Assembly: GCA_013002305.1 (NCBI GenBank) | Contig: JABDKG010000014.1 | Coordinates: forward strand, 1-64,000 | Source of the DNA: Hellea sp. | GTDB taxonomy: Bacteria > Pseudomonadota > Alphaproteobacteria > Caulobacterales > Maricaulaceae | DNA: 64,000 nucleotides | Reading direction: 5' to 3' | Part shown: piece after piece, positions 26,917 to 36,511 of the stretch | How positions within the stretch are numbered: the first letter of the stretch is position 1 | Layout of the letters: the number at the start of each line of letters is the position of its first letter | Notes under the pieces: model-generated | What the model saw: the letters and a program-made list of their open reading frames with translations, nothing else | What the model was told of the DNA's origin: nothing | Database searches by the model: none | Made by a program: the position numbers and the translations under genes

Positions 26917-29623
26917 AAATGTATTTTTCGACAAGGCTCTGAACAAATTGGAAATTCTTATCCAAATTTCGTTTTAATTCTTCCGCTGTTTTAAATCCCG
27001 TCAATTCAGCTAAAACCTGTTGATTGGCGTGTGTCGGTGGTTCTTTACTCTCTGCTTGCACCAACGCTTGGCATTGCACGGTCGCTAAATATAGATCGTA
27101 AATCTCGATGAGTTTTTGGGTAGATTTGGCGCCCAGTTCCAACGGAAAAGCCTCGAAAGTTTCTGAGATTGTTTTTGGCGTTTGGGAAAAATTTGATCGA
27201 TTTAACAAGAACATTTTTTGAGCAATAAATTCAATATCTCGAATTCCGCCGACGATGTTTTTTAAATCCCATGCATGGTGCGGTGGTTTTTCTTTTCGCA
27301 AAAGATTTAGCATCTCACCTACATCCTTTGAGATACTCAAATCTGGCCGTTCCGATCTTAAAGCCTGTTCATGTATCCGCTCTAGCTCTCTTCCCGCCTC
27401 AGGGCTTGTGGCGTAAATTACGGAAGATCGACTGAGGGCCATAAATTCCCATGTCCACGCTTTCTCTTCATAATAGCGCCGAAAAGATTCAAAAGTCACA
27501 GCCACGGGTCCTGCCCGCCCCGACGGTCTCAACGCCATATCGACGTCATAGAGTGGCCCTTCTTCCGTCACGGCGGACAACGCGCTGACAAGCCTTTGGG
27601 TGATCTTGGCGAATAGGCCTGCATCCTCACCTTCGATGGGTTGGTACAGAAGCATAATATCCAAATCCGAGTTCAGACTGAGGTCACGGCTAGCTAATTT
27701 TCCCATAGCTAAAATGCAAACCGATCCGGAAATTGGGCCTCTTCGGCGCTCTACTTCTGCAATCGAAGCAGGTACGAGAGCATGAATGACGCCTATTGCA
27801 AGCTTTGAATATAATTGTCCGGCGACCTTAGGAGAAACTTGCTGGCTTAAAAGCGCAGCGCCTATTCTGAATTTCTGTTCCCGGGCCCACCGACGGGATA
27901 AATTAATAGCGCTTTCAAAGTCATCTGAGGCCAAGACACTGTCTTGCCCTTCCAGGATAGAGTGCTCGTCGACATGCAGAAAATCTGGATCTGAAAGCGC
28001 ATCTAAAATTCCCGGACGAGTTGCAGCCCAATTGGCCATGCGGTCAGATCTTACCAATAACGAGATGAAAAAATCCAAATGGCGCGTTCGCTGTAGGAAC
28101 ATGGAGAATACCGTAACACCGCTATTAAGGCGTGTTATGAAGCCTGAGAACGCTGAAAAAGCCCTGTCGGGCTGGCCGGTCGAGGCTAAGATATCAATGA
28201 GACGCGGCGCAAGAGCAGTCAACAATTCACGCGCCCTTTCTGAACGGGTCGCATTAATCCTACCGCCAAGCCAAGCCGCCATGTCATGCCACACTTGGTC
28301 GCCATTTCTAAATCCGAGTTCGCTAAAAGTTGCCAATGTGCCCGGGTCAGGGTCGACCCCTGTAAACACCATATTTCCCGCGCTAGACGAAAGCGTCTCA
28401 GCGTTAGGAAATAATGCCGCATATATTTGACGTACATCGAATAGGGTCTCTCTAATAACGGATGAAAGCGTTTCAAAACTTTCATATCCGGCGAGATCGG
28501 CGAACTGGTTTTGTTTTACGGCGTCTTCGGGAACTTTATGGGTTTGCTCGTCTGCCATCATTTGCGCGGCATGCTCTAATTTTCTAAGAAATCCATAGTG
28601 GCCTTTCATAGCCTCAGCTTCATCAGGTTCGACAAATCCTTTTTGCGCCAATTGATCTAGCGCGGACACGGTACGGGTTTCCCGAAGTTCAGGATGCCGT
28701 CCGCCTAAAATCAGCTGCTGTACCTGTGCGTAAAACTCTATCTCGCGGATACCGCCAGTCCCGAGTTTCAAATGATGGCCGGCAATCCTTATACCGTCAT
28801 CCCCAATTTTTTGATGGATCTGGCGCTTAATGGCCATAATGTCGTCAATCGCCGCATAATCCAGGTTTTTGCGCCAGATAAAGGGCGTTAGGATCTGCTC
28901 GATAAATTCCTCTCCGCAAGCTTTGTCGCCAGCACAACACCTCGCCTTAATCATCGCAGCCCGTTCCCAGTTTTGACCAAGGCTTTCATAATATCGTTCG
29001 GCCGTATGGGTTGAAACAGCAATTGCATTTGAACGCGGATCAGGCCGCAATCTTAAATCGGTCCGAAAAATATATCCGTCTGTTGTGATCGCTTCCATCC
29101 CGCGTATCAGGCCCTGAATGGTTTTAATCAAAGCTCGTTCCGGCCGGGCCGGATTTGGCATTGTAACCAACTCAGGATCATAAAACACGTTGAAATCTAT
29201 ATCGCTGGAGTAGTTGAGCTCTCGTGCGCCATATTTTCCAACAGCGAGCACAAATAATCCCGGAACAGGATTCTCATCCGTCCCGTCAATATTTTGCGCT
29301 AAAGCCGACGCCCGTAAAATTCGCGACATGGCAATATCTGCGAGTTGGGAAAGATATTCTGTAACCTCAACCCAGCTCCAACATTGCGAGATGTCTGAAA
29401 GCGCAATTATTAAATGACATTGCCTTTTTAACTGGCGCAATGACACCATTTCAGTATCGAGGTCACCGACACTCCCGGAAATACTTTCGAATAGAGAGGA
29501 TAGAATTTGCTCTGGGCTCTCTTTAAGGAACCGGTCCGAGAGTGTTGGCCAGAAATTTAGGCTTTCCTTGAGATAGGAAGAATTATTTCGCGCGCAGTCC
29601 ACGGCCTGTTGCGACGACATCAT
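26891..29623 (-). CDS. glnE: Bifunctional glutamine synthetase adenylyltransferase/adenylyl-removing enzyme
   Basis: The 910-residue protein has two nucleotidyltransferase domains. The first shows GKYGARELNYSSDIDFNVFYD (deadenylylating half); the second shows GKLASRDLSLNSDLDIMLLY (adenylylating half). Each is followed by a helical regulatory domain. GlnE adjusts glutamine synthetase activity in response to PII and glutamine. Its ATG (29623) overlaps the stop of the upstream histidine kinase gene in ATGA, so it is translated with that operon. The final coding bases overlap the convergent PleC-like gene. Confidence 0.95.
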   Translation of the reverse strand: MMSSQQAVDCARNNSSYLKESLNFWPTLSDRFLKESPEQILSSLFESISGSVGDLDTEMVSLRQLKRQCHLIIALSDISQCWSWVEVTEYLSQLADIAMSRILRASALAQNIDGTDENPVPGLFVLAVGKYGARELNYSSDIDFNVFYDPELVTMPNPARPERALIKTIQGLIRGMEAITTDGYIFRTDLRLRPDPRSNAIAVSTHTAERYYESLGQNWERAAMIKARCCAGDKACGEEFIEQILTPFIWRKNLDYAAIDDIMAIKRQIHQKIGDDGIRIAGHHLKLGTGGIREIEFYAQVQQLILGGRHPELRETRTVSALDQLAQKGFVEPDEAEAMKGHYGFLRKLEHAAQMMADEQTHKVPEDAVKQNQFADLAGYESFETLSSVIRETLFDVRQIYAALFPNAETLSSSAGNMVFTGVDPDPGTLATFSELGFRNGDQVWHDMAAWLGGRINATRSERARELLTALAPRLIDILASTGQPDRAFSAFSGFITRLNSGVTVFSMFLQRTRHLDFFISLLVRSDRMANWAATRPGILDALSDPDFLHVDEHSILEGQDSVLASDDFESAINLSRRWAREQKFRIGAALLSQQVSPKVAGQLYSKLAIGVIHALVPASIAEVERRRGPISGSVCILAMGKLASRDLSLNSDLDIMLLYQPIEGEDAGLFAKITQRLVSALSAVTEEGPLYDVDMALRPSGRAGPVAVTFESFRRYYEEKAWTWEFMALSRSSVIYATSPEAGRELERIHEQALRSERPDLSISKDVGEMLNLLRKEKPPHHAWDLKNIVGGIRDIEFIAQKMFLLNRSNFSQTPKTISETFEAFPLELGAKSTQKLIEIYDLYLATVQCQALVQAESKEPPTHANQQVLAELTGFKTAEELKRNLDKNFQFVQSLVEKYIFTPRKGSA

Positions 29624-31098
29624 GATTTAAGCTTATCTCGCATTTGAGGCCTTAGATGTCGACGCCGCGGAAAAATAATCTCGACCGAAAGACCGACACC
29701 ATTGTCGTTCGGCAAACCGTCGCTCAGTTTAAATTCCGCCTCATGAAGTGTGGCGATCGCATCAACCATGGCCAATCCCAAGCCGCTGCCCGGCGCAGTA
29801 CGGCTTTTGTCGAGCCTGACAAACCGTTCTTTGACTCGCTCACGATCCGGCGCAGGAATACCCGGCCCATTATCCATAACCGCAACCCTTACCCGGCCAT
29901 TTGAATTACGGTCCAGAACCAGTCGAATTTTGCCGCCGGCCGGCGTATATTTAATCGCGTTTTCAACCAAATTGGAAACGGCCTGAGATAGTAATCCGCG
30001 GTCAGCTAGGATAAGCAAGCCGTCTTTTATCTTCGATTCAAAATCAAGCTGCGCGTCTTCACATGCCGGTTCATAAAATTCGGCCATATCCTCAAGAACA
30101 GTCTTGGGATTAACTTCTTGTAGCATTTCCCTTTGCTCTCCGGCTTCCAGGCGAGCAATACGAAGGACTTTGTCAAAAGTGCTCAACAGTTGATCCGCAT
30201 CCTCGGCCGCAGACCACAATATATCCGACATATTGTCATCTTTTATTTCTTGAGCCGTGCTCTCCAGACGTGTCCGCAAACGTGTCAGCGGCGATCTTAA
30301 GTCATGAGCGATACTGTCCCCAGCATACCGCATGGCCTTCATAAGCCGGTCGATATGATCGAGCATGGCATTAAGGTGCTCCGCTAATAAATCCAGCTCA
30401 TCTTCTGAATAATTTCTGGGAGCACGCCGATCAAGTTGCCCGGAGCGGACATCGGTCGCCAACCGGTTAAAGGCATCGATCCGGCGTGTAAATCGGCGCG
30501 AAACAAAGAAACTTGATAACAATCCCAATATCAGCGCAATTAAGGCCGAGATCACGAGGGCGCGCCAGATTCGGTCACCGGTTCGGCGGGTAGCTTCGAC
30601 GTCCCGACCGACAATCAGTCCGGCAACCGGGTTATTCTCATTATCAACGATGAACCCTGCCAAAGCCAATACGCGGCGATCCTGGAGATCTTCCACATCT
30701 TCAGTATCTTCATCATAACTGAATTCAAGCTTTACAAACGGCCCGCCTGGTTCGGCGTCGATCTGCTCAAATGTGCGCATGCTTTCTTCGCTGAAATTTT
30801 TCTCGGGAATATTTCCGACCTGCCCATTATACGTATCGAGCAAATACATACCCTCACCTGAGGTCACGCGCAGGAACATTTCTGTTTGGACCTGGCTAAG
30901 GCCTTCATTATCATAGAGAGCTTGCAGGTCGGCGACTTCGGCGCGCAGTGTATTTTCGACCCGCCGCGTGTCCTCAACAACCGTCGCGTAATAGACATAG
31001 CCAAGGCTCACGAAAAGCGAGACAACAAACAACACAGCCCCGAGAAGGCTGAGCCGGAATAAAGTATTCCGGTAAAGCTTGGAAAATGCCTTTAGCAT
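29620..31098 (-). CDS. Envelope-type sensor histidine kinase
   Basis: The 492-residue kinase has membrane helices at about 15-38 and 178-200, a periplasmic sensor of about 140 residues between them, a HAMP domain (about 200-252) and HisKA with SIAHDLRSPLTRLRTRL (His265). HATPase motifs include NLVENAIKYTPAGG, DNGPGIP and GSGLGLAMV. It lies 23 bp after a response-regulator gene, its obvious partner, and overlaps glnE (ATGA). Association with a DegP-type protease upstream suggests sensing of envelope stress. Confidence 0.88.
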   Translation of the reverse strand: MLKAFSKLYRNTLFRLSLLGAVLFVVSLFVSLGYVYYATVVEDTRRVENTLRAEVADLQALYDNEGLSQVQTEMFLRVTSGEGMYLLDTYNGQVGNIPEKNFSEESMRTFEQIDAEPGGPFVKLEFSYDEDTEDVEDLQDRRVLALAGFIVDNENNPVAGLIVGRDVEATRRTGDRIWRALVISALIALILGLLSSFFVSRRFTRRIDAFNRLATDVRSGQLDRRAPRNYSEDELDLLAEHLNAMLDHIDRLMKAMRYAGDSIAHDLRSPLTRLRTRLESTAQEIKDDNMSDILWSAAEDADQLLSTFDKVLRIARLEAGEQREMLQEVNPKTVLEDMAEFYEPACEDAQLDFESKIKDGLLILADRGLLSQAVSNLVENAIKYTPAGGKIRLVLDRNSNGRVRVAVMDNGPGIPAPDRERVKERFVRLDKSRTAPGSGLGLAMVDAIATLHEAEFKLSDGLPNDNGVGLSVEIIFPRRRHLRPQMRDKLKS

Positions 31099-31121
31099 AT
31101 TAGCTAGCTAAAGGCTGTTTA

Positions 31122-31793
31122 TCAGTGCTGCAAGCGGTAACCCGCGCCGCGGACAGTATGGAGCATCGGGCTTTCAAAATCCTTGTCGATTTTTCCACGC
31201 AAACGGGAAATGTGAACATCGATCACATTGGTTTGGGGATCGAAATGATAATCCCAAACTTTTTCCAAGAGCATCGTCCGCGTAACAACCTGCCCGGCAT
31301 TGCGCATCAAGCATTCCAATAATCTGAATTCACGAGGCTGGAGCAGAATATTTTGACCGTCCCGGCGAACCGTACGCGCGAGTAAATCCATTTCAAGCTC
31401 GCCTACTTTGAGTTTGGTAACAGCGGCCGTCGGATCGCTACGGCGGCCAATTGCTTCAACCCGTGCAAGAAGCTCCGTAAAAGCATAGGGTTTGGCAAGA
31501 TAATCATCGCCGCCGGCGCGTAATCCTTCGACTTTTTGATCGACTTCTCCTAAAGCGGACAGGATTAAGACGGGAGTTTTATCTTCGTCAGCACGCAGGG
31601 ATTCCAGCAATTCAAGTCCATCAAGTTTTGGCAGCATGCGGTCCAGTATTAAAGCGTCATAATCGGCGGCTCTTGCCATCTCCAGCCCAAGATCTCCGTC
31701 CGGCGCTAAGTCCACAACATGTCCAGCCTCCATGAGGCCTTTTCGGACGAACTCCGCCGCCACTTGATCATCTTCCACCACCAATATCCGCAT
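31122..31793 (-). CDS. OmpR-family response regulator
   Basis: The 223-residue regulator has an N-terminal receiver (acidic EDD at 7-9, phospho-acceptor Asp51 in LILDRMLPKLDG, Lys in LAKPYAF) and a C-terminal winged helix (LLQPREFRLLECLMRNAGQVVTR...VDVHISRLRGKID...TVRGAGYRL). It lies between the protease gene (12 bp gap) and the kinase gene (23 bp gap), which indicates one operon. It probably regulates the operon promoter upstream of the protease. Confidence 0.9.
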   Translation of the reverse strand: MRILVVEDDQVAAEFVRKGLMEAGHVVDLAPDGDLGLEMARAADYDALILDRMLPKLDGLELLESLRADEDKTPVLILSALGEVDQKVEGLRAGGDDYLAKPYAFTELLARVEAIGRRSDPTAAVTKLKVGELEMDLLARTVRRDGQNILLQPREFRLLECLMRNAGQVVTRTMLLEKVWDYHFDPQTNVIDVHISRLRGKIDKDFESPMLHTVRGAGYRLQH

Positions 31794-31805
31794 TCTTTTT
31801 CTCCT

Positions 31806-33272
31806 TTAGTCGGGGTTATAAACCGCCCGGCCGGCAAAATAGTCTGTGAGAGGCAAAACAGCATAATTCTCGCTGCCATCCTCAAGTCTCACCAATAGTA
31901 GGACTTCTCTCTGTCCGGATTCCGCTGCAACTTGCATCATTGCGCTTAAATGCCGAACACTCGGTACAGGTTCCTGTTCCATTTCCAGAATGACCATATT
32001 TGCCGTTAAGCCAATGCTGGCTGCAGTGCTTCCAGGAACTATCCCTTCTACGTAAACGCCGACTTGATCATATCGCATGCCGATTGATTGCCGGAATGCC
32101 GATGATAGATCGACTAGCATTAATCCCGTTGCGCTTAAATTCGATGCCGAACCAGGCGGTAGTGCAGGTGCGGGGCTTGATTGCGGCGCGCTTTCATATC
32201 TCGGAGCACTTGGGCTAGCCGGAGCCGAATAGGTCCCTTCTGCCATGGCACGATCGACTTCTTCCTTGCTCGGCCGTTCGGCCATTTGAAGCGTGATAGA
32301 CATGGGCTGTTCATTGCGCTCAATCATCATAGTGACCCGCGCATCCGGTCCCAAATCACCGATAAGGCGGGTTGCTTGCGTCGCGCCAGTTACGGACTGT
32401 CCGTCAATATTGAAAATAATATCATCAATCTGTAGTCCAGCTAAATGGGCAGGACTGCCTGCAATGACATTATTGACATTGGCCCCGCCTGTATATTGCT
32501 TACTGCCGGAAAATTCGGCGTCGCGAAGCCCAGCACCGAGCCAGCCCCGGCGTACGCGTCCATCTTTGCGAATTGCATCTATGACGTTGCGGGCGGTTTG
32601 ATGAGGAATTGAGAATCCAATCCCTACACTGGCGCCCGTCGGCGAAAAAATAGCAGAGTTCACTCCGATAACCTCACCTTCCGGATTAAATAGCGGGCCT
32701 CCGGAATTACCACGGTTTATTGTAGCGTCAGTTTGGATATAGTCGACATAGGCCCCAGACTCGACACGGTCACGGCCAATGGCCGAGATAATACCCAAAC
32801 TGGTTGACTGCCCAATACCAAAAGGATTTCCGATCGCGATCACCCAATCGCCAACGCGAATAGGGTTGCCTTCATACCATCTTACAGCCGGAAAACTCGA
32901 ATTCCCATTTACTTTCAAAAGCGCCAAATCGGTTTCTTCGTCAGTTCCAACAATTTGGGCGTAAAAATTTTCACTATTGTTGAAAACGACACTAATGGAA
33001 TCGCCACCTTCGATCACGTGATAATTGGTTACGATTTCGCCGTCGGTGGAAATTACGAATCCAGACCCTTGACCTTCAGACGTCGTTTGACCGTCGTCGG
33101 TTGTCACGACGATATTTACAACGGCGGGGCTAACGGTTTCGACAAGGTCGGCAATCGAATTGTTCGAGTTTAACTGGGATTGAGCCAGGCTTGGCGCAGC
33201 AAAACATGTCAGTGCTGATGCCAACATTAATGTTTTGACTAATTGTGCGGTTTTTACAGACCGGTTTATCAC
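31806..33272 (-). CDS. degP: Do-family periplasmic serine protease (DegP/HtrA)
   Basis: The start is GTG 33272, with GAGGAAA six bases upstream; the open frame to TTG 33296 is less likely. The 488-residue protein has a signal peptide (ending SLAQS, about residue 31). The trypsin-like domain shows the triad His (TNYHVIE), Asp (ETDLALLKV) and Ser (RGNSGGPLF). Two PDZ domains follow (about 260-350 and 395-475), separated by a Ser/Pro/Ala-rich linker. It degrades or refolds damaged periplasmic proteins. It is the first gene of the chain protease, regulator, kinase, glnE. Confidence 0.92.
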   Translation of the reverse strand: MINRSVKTAQLVKTLMLASALTCFAAPSLAQSQLNSNNSIADLVETVSPAVVNIVVTTDDGQTTSEGQGSGFVISTDGEIVTNYHVIEGGDSISVVFNNSENFYAQIVGTDEETDLALLKVNGNSSFPAVRWYEGNPIRVGDWVIAIGNPFGIGQSTSLGIISAIGRDRVESGAYVDYIQTDATINRGNSGGPLFNPEGEVIGVNSAIFSPTGASVGIGFSIPHQTARNVIDAIRKDGRVRRGWLGAGLRDAEFSGSKQYTGGANVNNVIAGSPAHLAGLQIDDIIFNIDGQSVTGATQATRLIGDLGPDARVTMMIERNEQPMSITLQMAERPSKEEVDRAMAEGTYSAPASPSAPRYESAPQSSPAPALPPGSASNLSATGLMLVDLSSAFRQSIGMRYDQVGVYVEGIVPGSTAASIGLTANMVILEMEQEPVPSVRHLSAMMQVAAESGQREVLLLVRLEDGSENYAVLPLTDYFAGRAVYNPD

Positions 33273-33330
33273 GATGATTTCCTCATACAGGCGCAATGTG
33301 GGTTCGGGCGACTATCCTAATTCTTACCAA

Positions 33331-33352
33331 AACATGACAAAACCGTCATGTT
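33331..33352. promoter_or_regulatory. 8-bp inverted repeat upstream of degP
   Basis: AACATGAC (33331-33338) and GTCATGTT (33345-33352) form a perfect inverted repeat with a 6-bp centre, 58 bp before the degP start and just past the DUF938 stop. On the minus strand it also contains GTTTTG-TCAT-GTTTTG, a 10-bp-spaced direct repeat of the sort OmpR-family regulators bind. Only TTTT follows on that strand, so it is at best a weak terminator. An operator for the adjacent regulator is my preferred reading. Confidence 0.45.
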
Positions 33353-33357
33353 ACCCC

Positions 33358-34002
33358 TCACGTCCTAGAAAAAATCAAAATTCGGTTTTCCGCAGGCATT
33401 TCGATCCGAGCGGAAAGAGTAAAACCGACATCTGCAAATATATGCTTAACAGAATCCAAAGAACGCACGCCCCACGACGGATTGCGCGTTTTTAAATTCA
33501 TATCAAACCGCAAATTGGATTCCGCCGTCTGCTCGCCTTCTAGAAAAGGCCCATAGAGAATTACTGTCCCCCCTTTTCCAATTAGAAGTTCAGCGCCCTT
33601 TGCGAGCCCTAGCGCGGCTTCCCATGGCGCGATATGAATCATATTCGCGCAGTAAATTGCATCATAGTCTTGCAATTCAGACCACCAGTTCTGCTGCGTC
33701 GTATCGATTGCCAATGAGTTCGCTAACTGGTTCGGTAAATCTTCTCGCCACCCGTCCTGACTCTGCCGCGATCTTTCGTCAGGATCGGAGTTTTGCCAGG
33801 TCAAATCCGGCCGTTTTGAACAGATCGAGACGGCATGCTCTCCCGTCCCCGACGCGATTTCCAAAACGCGCGCATTTTCAGGCAAAACTTCGACAACTAT
33901 GTCGGCGATGGGTCCCGCATTCCGACCGGCTGATGGCGATTGCAATCTTAACCCTGCAACGGCGTCGCGCCTCTCTAAGTGAATTGGGTCTTTGGAACTC
34001 AT
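33358..34002 (-). CDS. DUF938-family SAM-dependent methyltransferase-like protein
   Basis: The 214-residue protein has the class I methyltransferase motif VLEIASGTGEHAVSI and the DUF938 landmarks WQNSDPDE, AIYCANMIHIAPW and VILYGPFLEGE. The substrate is not known for this family. Its start overlaps the stop of the preceding kinase gene by four bases (ATGA), so it is the tail gene of the two-component operon, although a functional link is not obvious. Confidence 0.88.
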   Translation of the reverse strand: MSSKDPIHLERRDAVAGLRLQSPSAGRNAGPIADIVVEVLPENARVLEIASGTGEHAVSICSKRPDLTWQNSDPDERSRQSQDGWREDLPNQLANSLAIDTTQQNWWSELQDYDAIYCANMIHIAPWEAALGLAKGAELLIGKGGTVILYGPFLEGEQTAESNLRFDMNLKTRNPSWGVRSLDSVKHIFADVGFTLSARIEMPAENRILIFSRT

Positions 34003-35405
34003 ATGCGTCCTGGCAATTTGATCGTCACTGACAGGCCCCCTAATTTAGATTTCCCGAGACTCAGATGCCCATTATATGCTCGTGCAAGGTCATCAACAAT
34101 TGGCAGTCCAAAGCCTGTACCAGGCGTTGCTTCATCCAATCTGGACCCGCGTTTAAGCGCTTCTCCATATTGGTCTTCAGATAGTCCAGATCCATTATCA
34201 CCGACTTCTATCGTGATTTGACCCTCTTCATTTTCTGCTAAGCCGGAACTGATCATTACCTTCGATGATGTCCATTTGCAGGCATTATCGAGCAGATTTC
34301 CAACCATCTCATCTAGATCTCTTTTTTCACCGCGAAACATTAGTCCTGTCGTGAGATCTAGATCAAATTCAATATCTTTGTCCCGATAAATCCTTGAAAG
34401 AGTTCTGACCAGCGGCTGGATAGATTCTTCAACGGATGTACTCACGCCAACGACTTGACCGCGAGCAGCTGCTCGGGCCCGCTGTAAATGATGGTCGACT
34501 TGTCGCTGCATCGACTGAGCCTGGCGCGCTACAATTTTCGACAAGCCTGATTTGGAAGTTTCTGCCTCATTTAGGAGCACAGCCAGCGGGGTTTTAAGAC
34601 CGTGCGCCAAATTACTGACGTGAGTACGGGCGCGCTCAACGATGTCTTTATTGTGACCAATCAATGTATTAAGTTCATTCGCAAGCGGCGCGATCTCGGA
34701 AGGAAAAACCCCATCTACATGATCCGATTTTCCTTCACGGACGTCGGCAACTTTCTGTCGGAGTGTGAACAAGGGCTGCAGGCCATTGCGAACCTGCCAA
34801 AAAACGGCGAAAATAACGGCCGCAATTAACAGCAACATTAGGCTCGTCGCAATTAAAGCAAATCTCCGAACATCACTTTGCAACGCTCTAACATCCGCTG
34901 CCGCGGCCATGAGAACGGGCTCGCCATTTGGCAAAATAACCGGCCGGACAAGCACGCGTAGTGGTTCCTCATCGGGACCCTGTGCTGTCGTACGAATTTC
35001 TTCATTGGGCTGGGCGTCAAGTGCGCGTTTTACGTTGGGAAGCAATTGCAAAGTCTCACCCGATAAGGATGGCGACGCCCGAAGCGGCATTAATACACCG
35101 CTATCTTCAAATTGCCCGATCATCCAATAACGACCGGATAATGCCCGTTGATAATCGGGATCAAGCGGTTCTCTAGTTAGGTAAAGTATACCCTGATCGG
35201 GGGCGCCGTCGCCGGTTTCGGCCGCGGCTATCAGGTTCGTGATGACATTCTCTAACGGCTCGTCAAACAATTTATAGGTCTGTGACCTGTAAAACCAGGT
35301 CAGGGTCATGGCTGTGAGAGCTAAAAGCGGAATCATCCAAAACACGGCGCTGCGGACCAGCCGCGATACCAAAGATTGTGGTGTCTTTTTCTTGAATTTT
35401 TCCAC
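33999..35405 (-). CDS. FeuQ/PhoQ-like sensor histidine kinase
   Basis: The 468-residue kinase has membrane helices at about 21-38 and 182-203, a periplasmic sensor of about 140 residues, a HAMP-like linker, and the dimerisation helix HVSNLAHGLKTPLAVLLNE (His268). The HGLKTPL form is characteristic of PhoQ/FeuQ-type kinases. HATPase elements include NLLDNACKW, GDNGSGLS and GTGFGLPIV. It is 7 bp after the regulator gene. FeuPQ in rhizobia responds to hypo-osmotic conditions and PhoPQ to cations and peptides; the signal here is unknown. Confidence 0.85.
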   Translation of the reverse strand: MEKFKKKTPQSLVSRLVRSAVFWMIPLLALTAMTLTWFYRSQTYKLFDEPLENVITNLIAAAETGDGAPDQGILYLTREPLDPDYQRALSGRYWMIGQFEDSGVLMPLRASPSLSGETLQLLPNVKRALDAQPNEEIRTTAQGPDEEPLRVLVRPVILPNGEPVLMAAAADVRALQSDVRRFALIATSLMLLLIAAVIFAVFWQVRNGLQPLFTLRQKVADVREGKSDHVDGVFPSEIAPLANELNTLIGHNKDIVERARTHVSNLAHGLKTPLAVLLNEAETSKSGLSKIVARQAQSMQRQVDHHLQRARAAARGQVVGVSTSVEESIQPLVRTLSRIYRDKDIEFDLDLTTGLMFRGEKRDLDEMVGNLLDNACKWTSSKVMISSGLAENEEGQITIEVGDNGSGLSEDQYGEALKRGSRLDEATPGTGFGLPIVDDLARAYNGHLSLGKSKLGGLSVTIKLPGRI

Positions 35406-35412
35406 TCGAAGG

Positions 35413-36093
35413 CTACTTTTTATTCGGAACGTTATCCGGATCGATTAAACGGTAACCTAAGCCTCTGACAGTTTCGATACGATCGGTCCCGATTTTACGC
35501 CGTAGTCGCCCAACAAAAACTTCGATCGTATTGGAATCACGGTCAAAATCCTGATCATAAATATGTTCGACGAGTTCAGTCCGGGAAATAACTCGGCCCC
35601 TGTGCATTGCCATATAACTCAACAAACGAAACTCGTGTGAAGTCAGTTTTATTGGCATTCCGTCGACGAAACAGCGTGCGGCACGATTATCAACATGTAA
35701 TGCGCCAATATCGATTGAGTCTGTCGTATGCCCGGCCGCTCGTCGTAATATCGCGCGTATACGTGCCAGTAACTCTTCGTGATGAAAAGGCTTGGTCAAA
35801 TAATCATCAGCACCGGCGTCAAATCCTGAAACTTTTTCGCTCCATTGATCTCGGGCCGTCAAAATGAGCACTGGAAAAGTCTTCCCGTCAGCGCGCCACT
35901 TTTGCAGAACGCTAATTCCGTCTATTATCGGAAGTCCCAAATCTAAGACGACGGCATCATAGGGTTCTGTATCGCCCATAAAATGACCGTCTTCGCCATT
36001 ATCAGCCACGTCAACCGCATAACCTGAGTCTTTTAAAGCCTCGGAAAGTTGACGGGAAAGATCAGGATCGTCTTCAACAACCAATATTCGCAT
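35413..36093 (-). CDS. FeuP/PhoP-like response regulator
   Basis: The 226-residue OmpR-family regulator has a receiver domain with Asp51 (VVLDLGLPIIDG) and Lys in LTKPFHHEEL. Its winged-helix effector reads KLTSHEFRLLSYMAMHRGRVISRTELVEHIY...VFVGRLRRKIG...TVRGLGYRL. It is encoded with the kinase downstream and a PepSY protein 28 bp upstream. The three-gene order PepSY, regulator, kinase recurs around PhoP-like systems. A dyad upstream of the PepSY gene is a candidate binding site. Confidence 0.9.
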   Translation of the reverse strand: MRILVVEDDPDLSRQLSEALKDSGYAVDVADNGEDGHFMGDTEPYDAVVLDLGLPIIDGISVLQKWRADGKTFPVLILTARDQWSEKVSGFDAGADDYLTKPFHHEELLARIRAILRRAAGHTTDSIDIGALHVDNRAARCFVDGMPIKLTSHEFRLLSYMAMHRGRVISRTELVEHIYDQDFDRDSNTIEVFVGRLRRKIGTDRIETVRGLGYRLIDPDNVPNKK

Positions 36094-36121
36094 GAATTAC
36101 CCCTGTTAGGTTCGGGTAGTC

Positions 36122-36487
36122 TTATCGGACACGACCGGTGATCGCGTCAACTTTTACTTCTTTAATCTTATTGTTTTTTAGAAGTAATTTTACGCGGTAC
36201 ACATTTCCGTCCAAATACATATCGATATATTTCGCGCCAGGATATTTGGCCAAAGCGGCCGATTTGGCCTGACTGAAGGATATACGCTGCTGGGCCCATT
36301 GCGGTAGCGTGTTACGTTCTGCAGGCACATAATTAGGCGCAAATAGAGGCGAACTAATAGTGAAATCACCAACTTTTTTTCTATCTTTGTCATGGGCAGG
36401 TGGTTTTGCAAACGCGTTCGTTGCGCTACCAAGGGCCATCAAAGATGCCGCCGCCAAAAGGCTGATATGCCGAATTTTCTTCATCAT
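36122..36487 (-). CDS. Periplasmic PepSY-domain protein
   Basis: The 121-residue protein has a signal peptide (1-27, ending AFAK). A basic linker leads to a PepSY-like domain: ISFSQAKSAALAKYPGAKYIDMYLDGNVYRVKLLLKNNKIKEVKVDAITGRVR. PepSY proteins commonly bind and restrain peptidases or sensor domains. Its position directly before the FeuP/FeuQ-like genes suggests it may act on the kinase's periplasmic domain, as FeuN does for FeuQ in Sinorhizobium. That comparison is by position; I cannot confirm homology. Two adjacent ATGs (36487 and 36484) are possible starts. Confidence 0.85.
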   Translation of the reverse strand: MMKKIRHISLLAAASLMALGSATNAFAKPPAHDKDRKKVGDFTISSPLFAPNYVPAERNTLPQWAQQRISFSQAKSAALAKYPGAKYIDMYLDGNVYRVKLLLKNNKIKEVKVDAITGRVR

Positions 36488-36511
36488 TTACCCCTATCTA
36501 TCGTGCAACCC

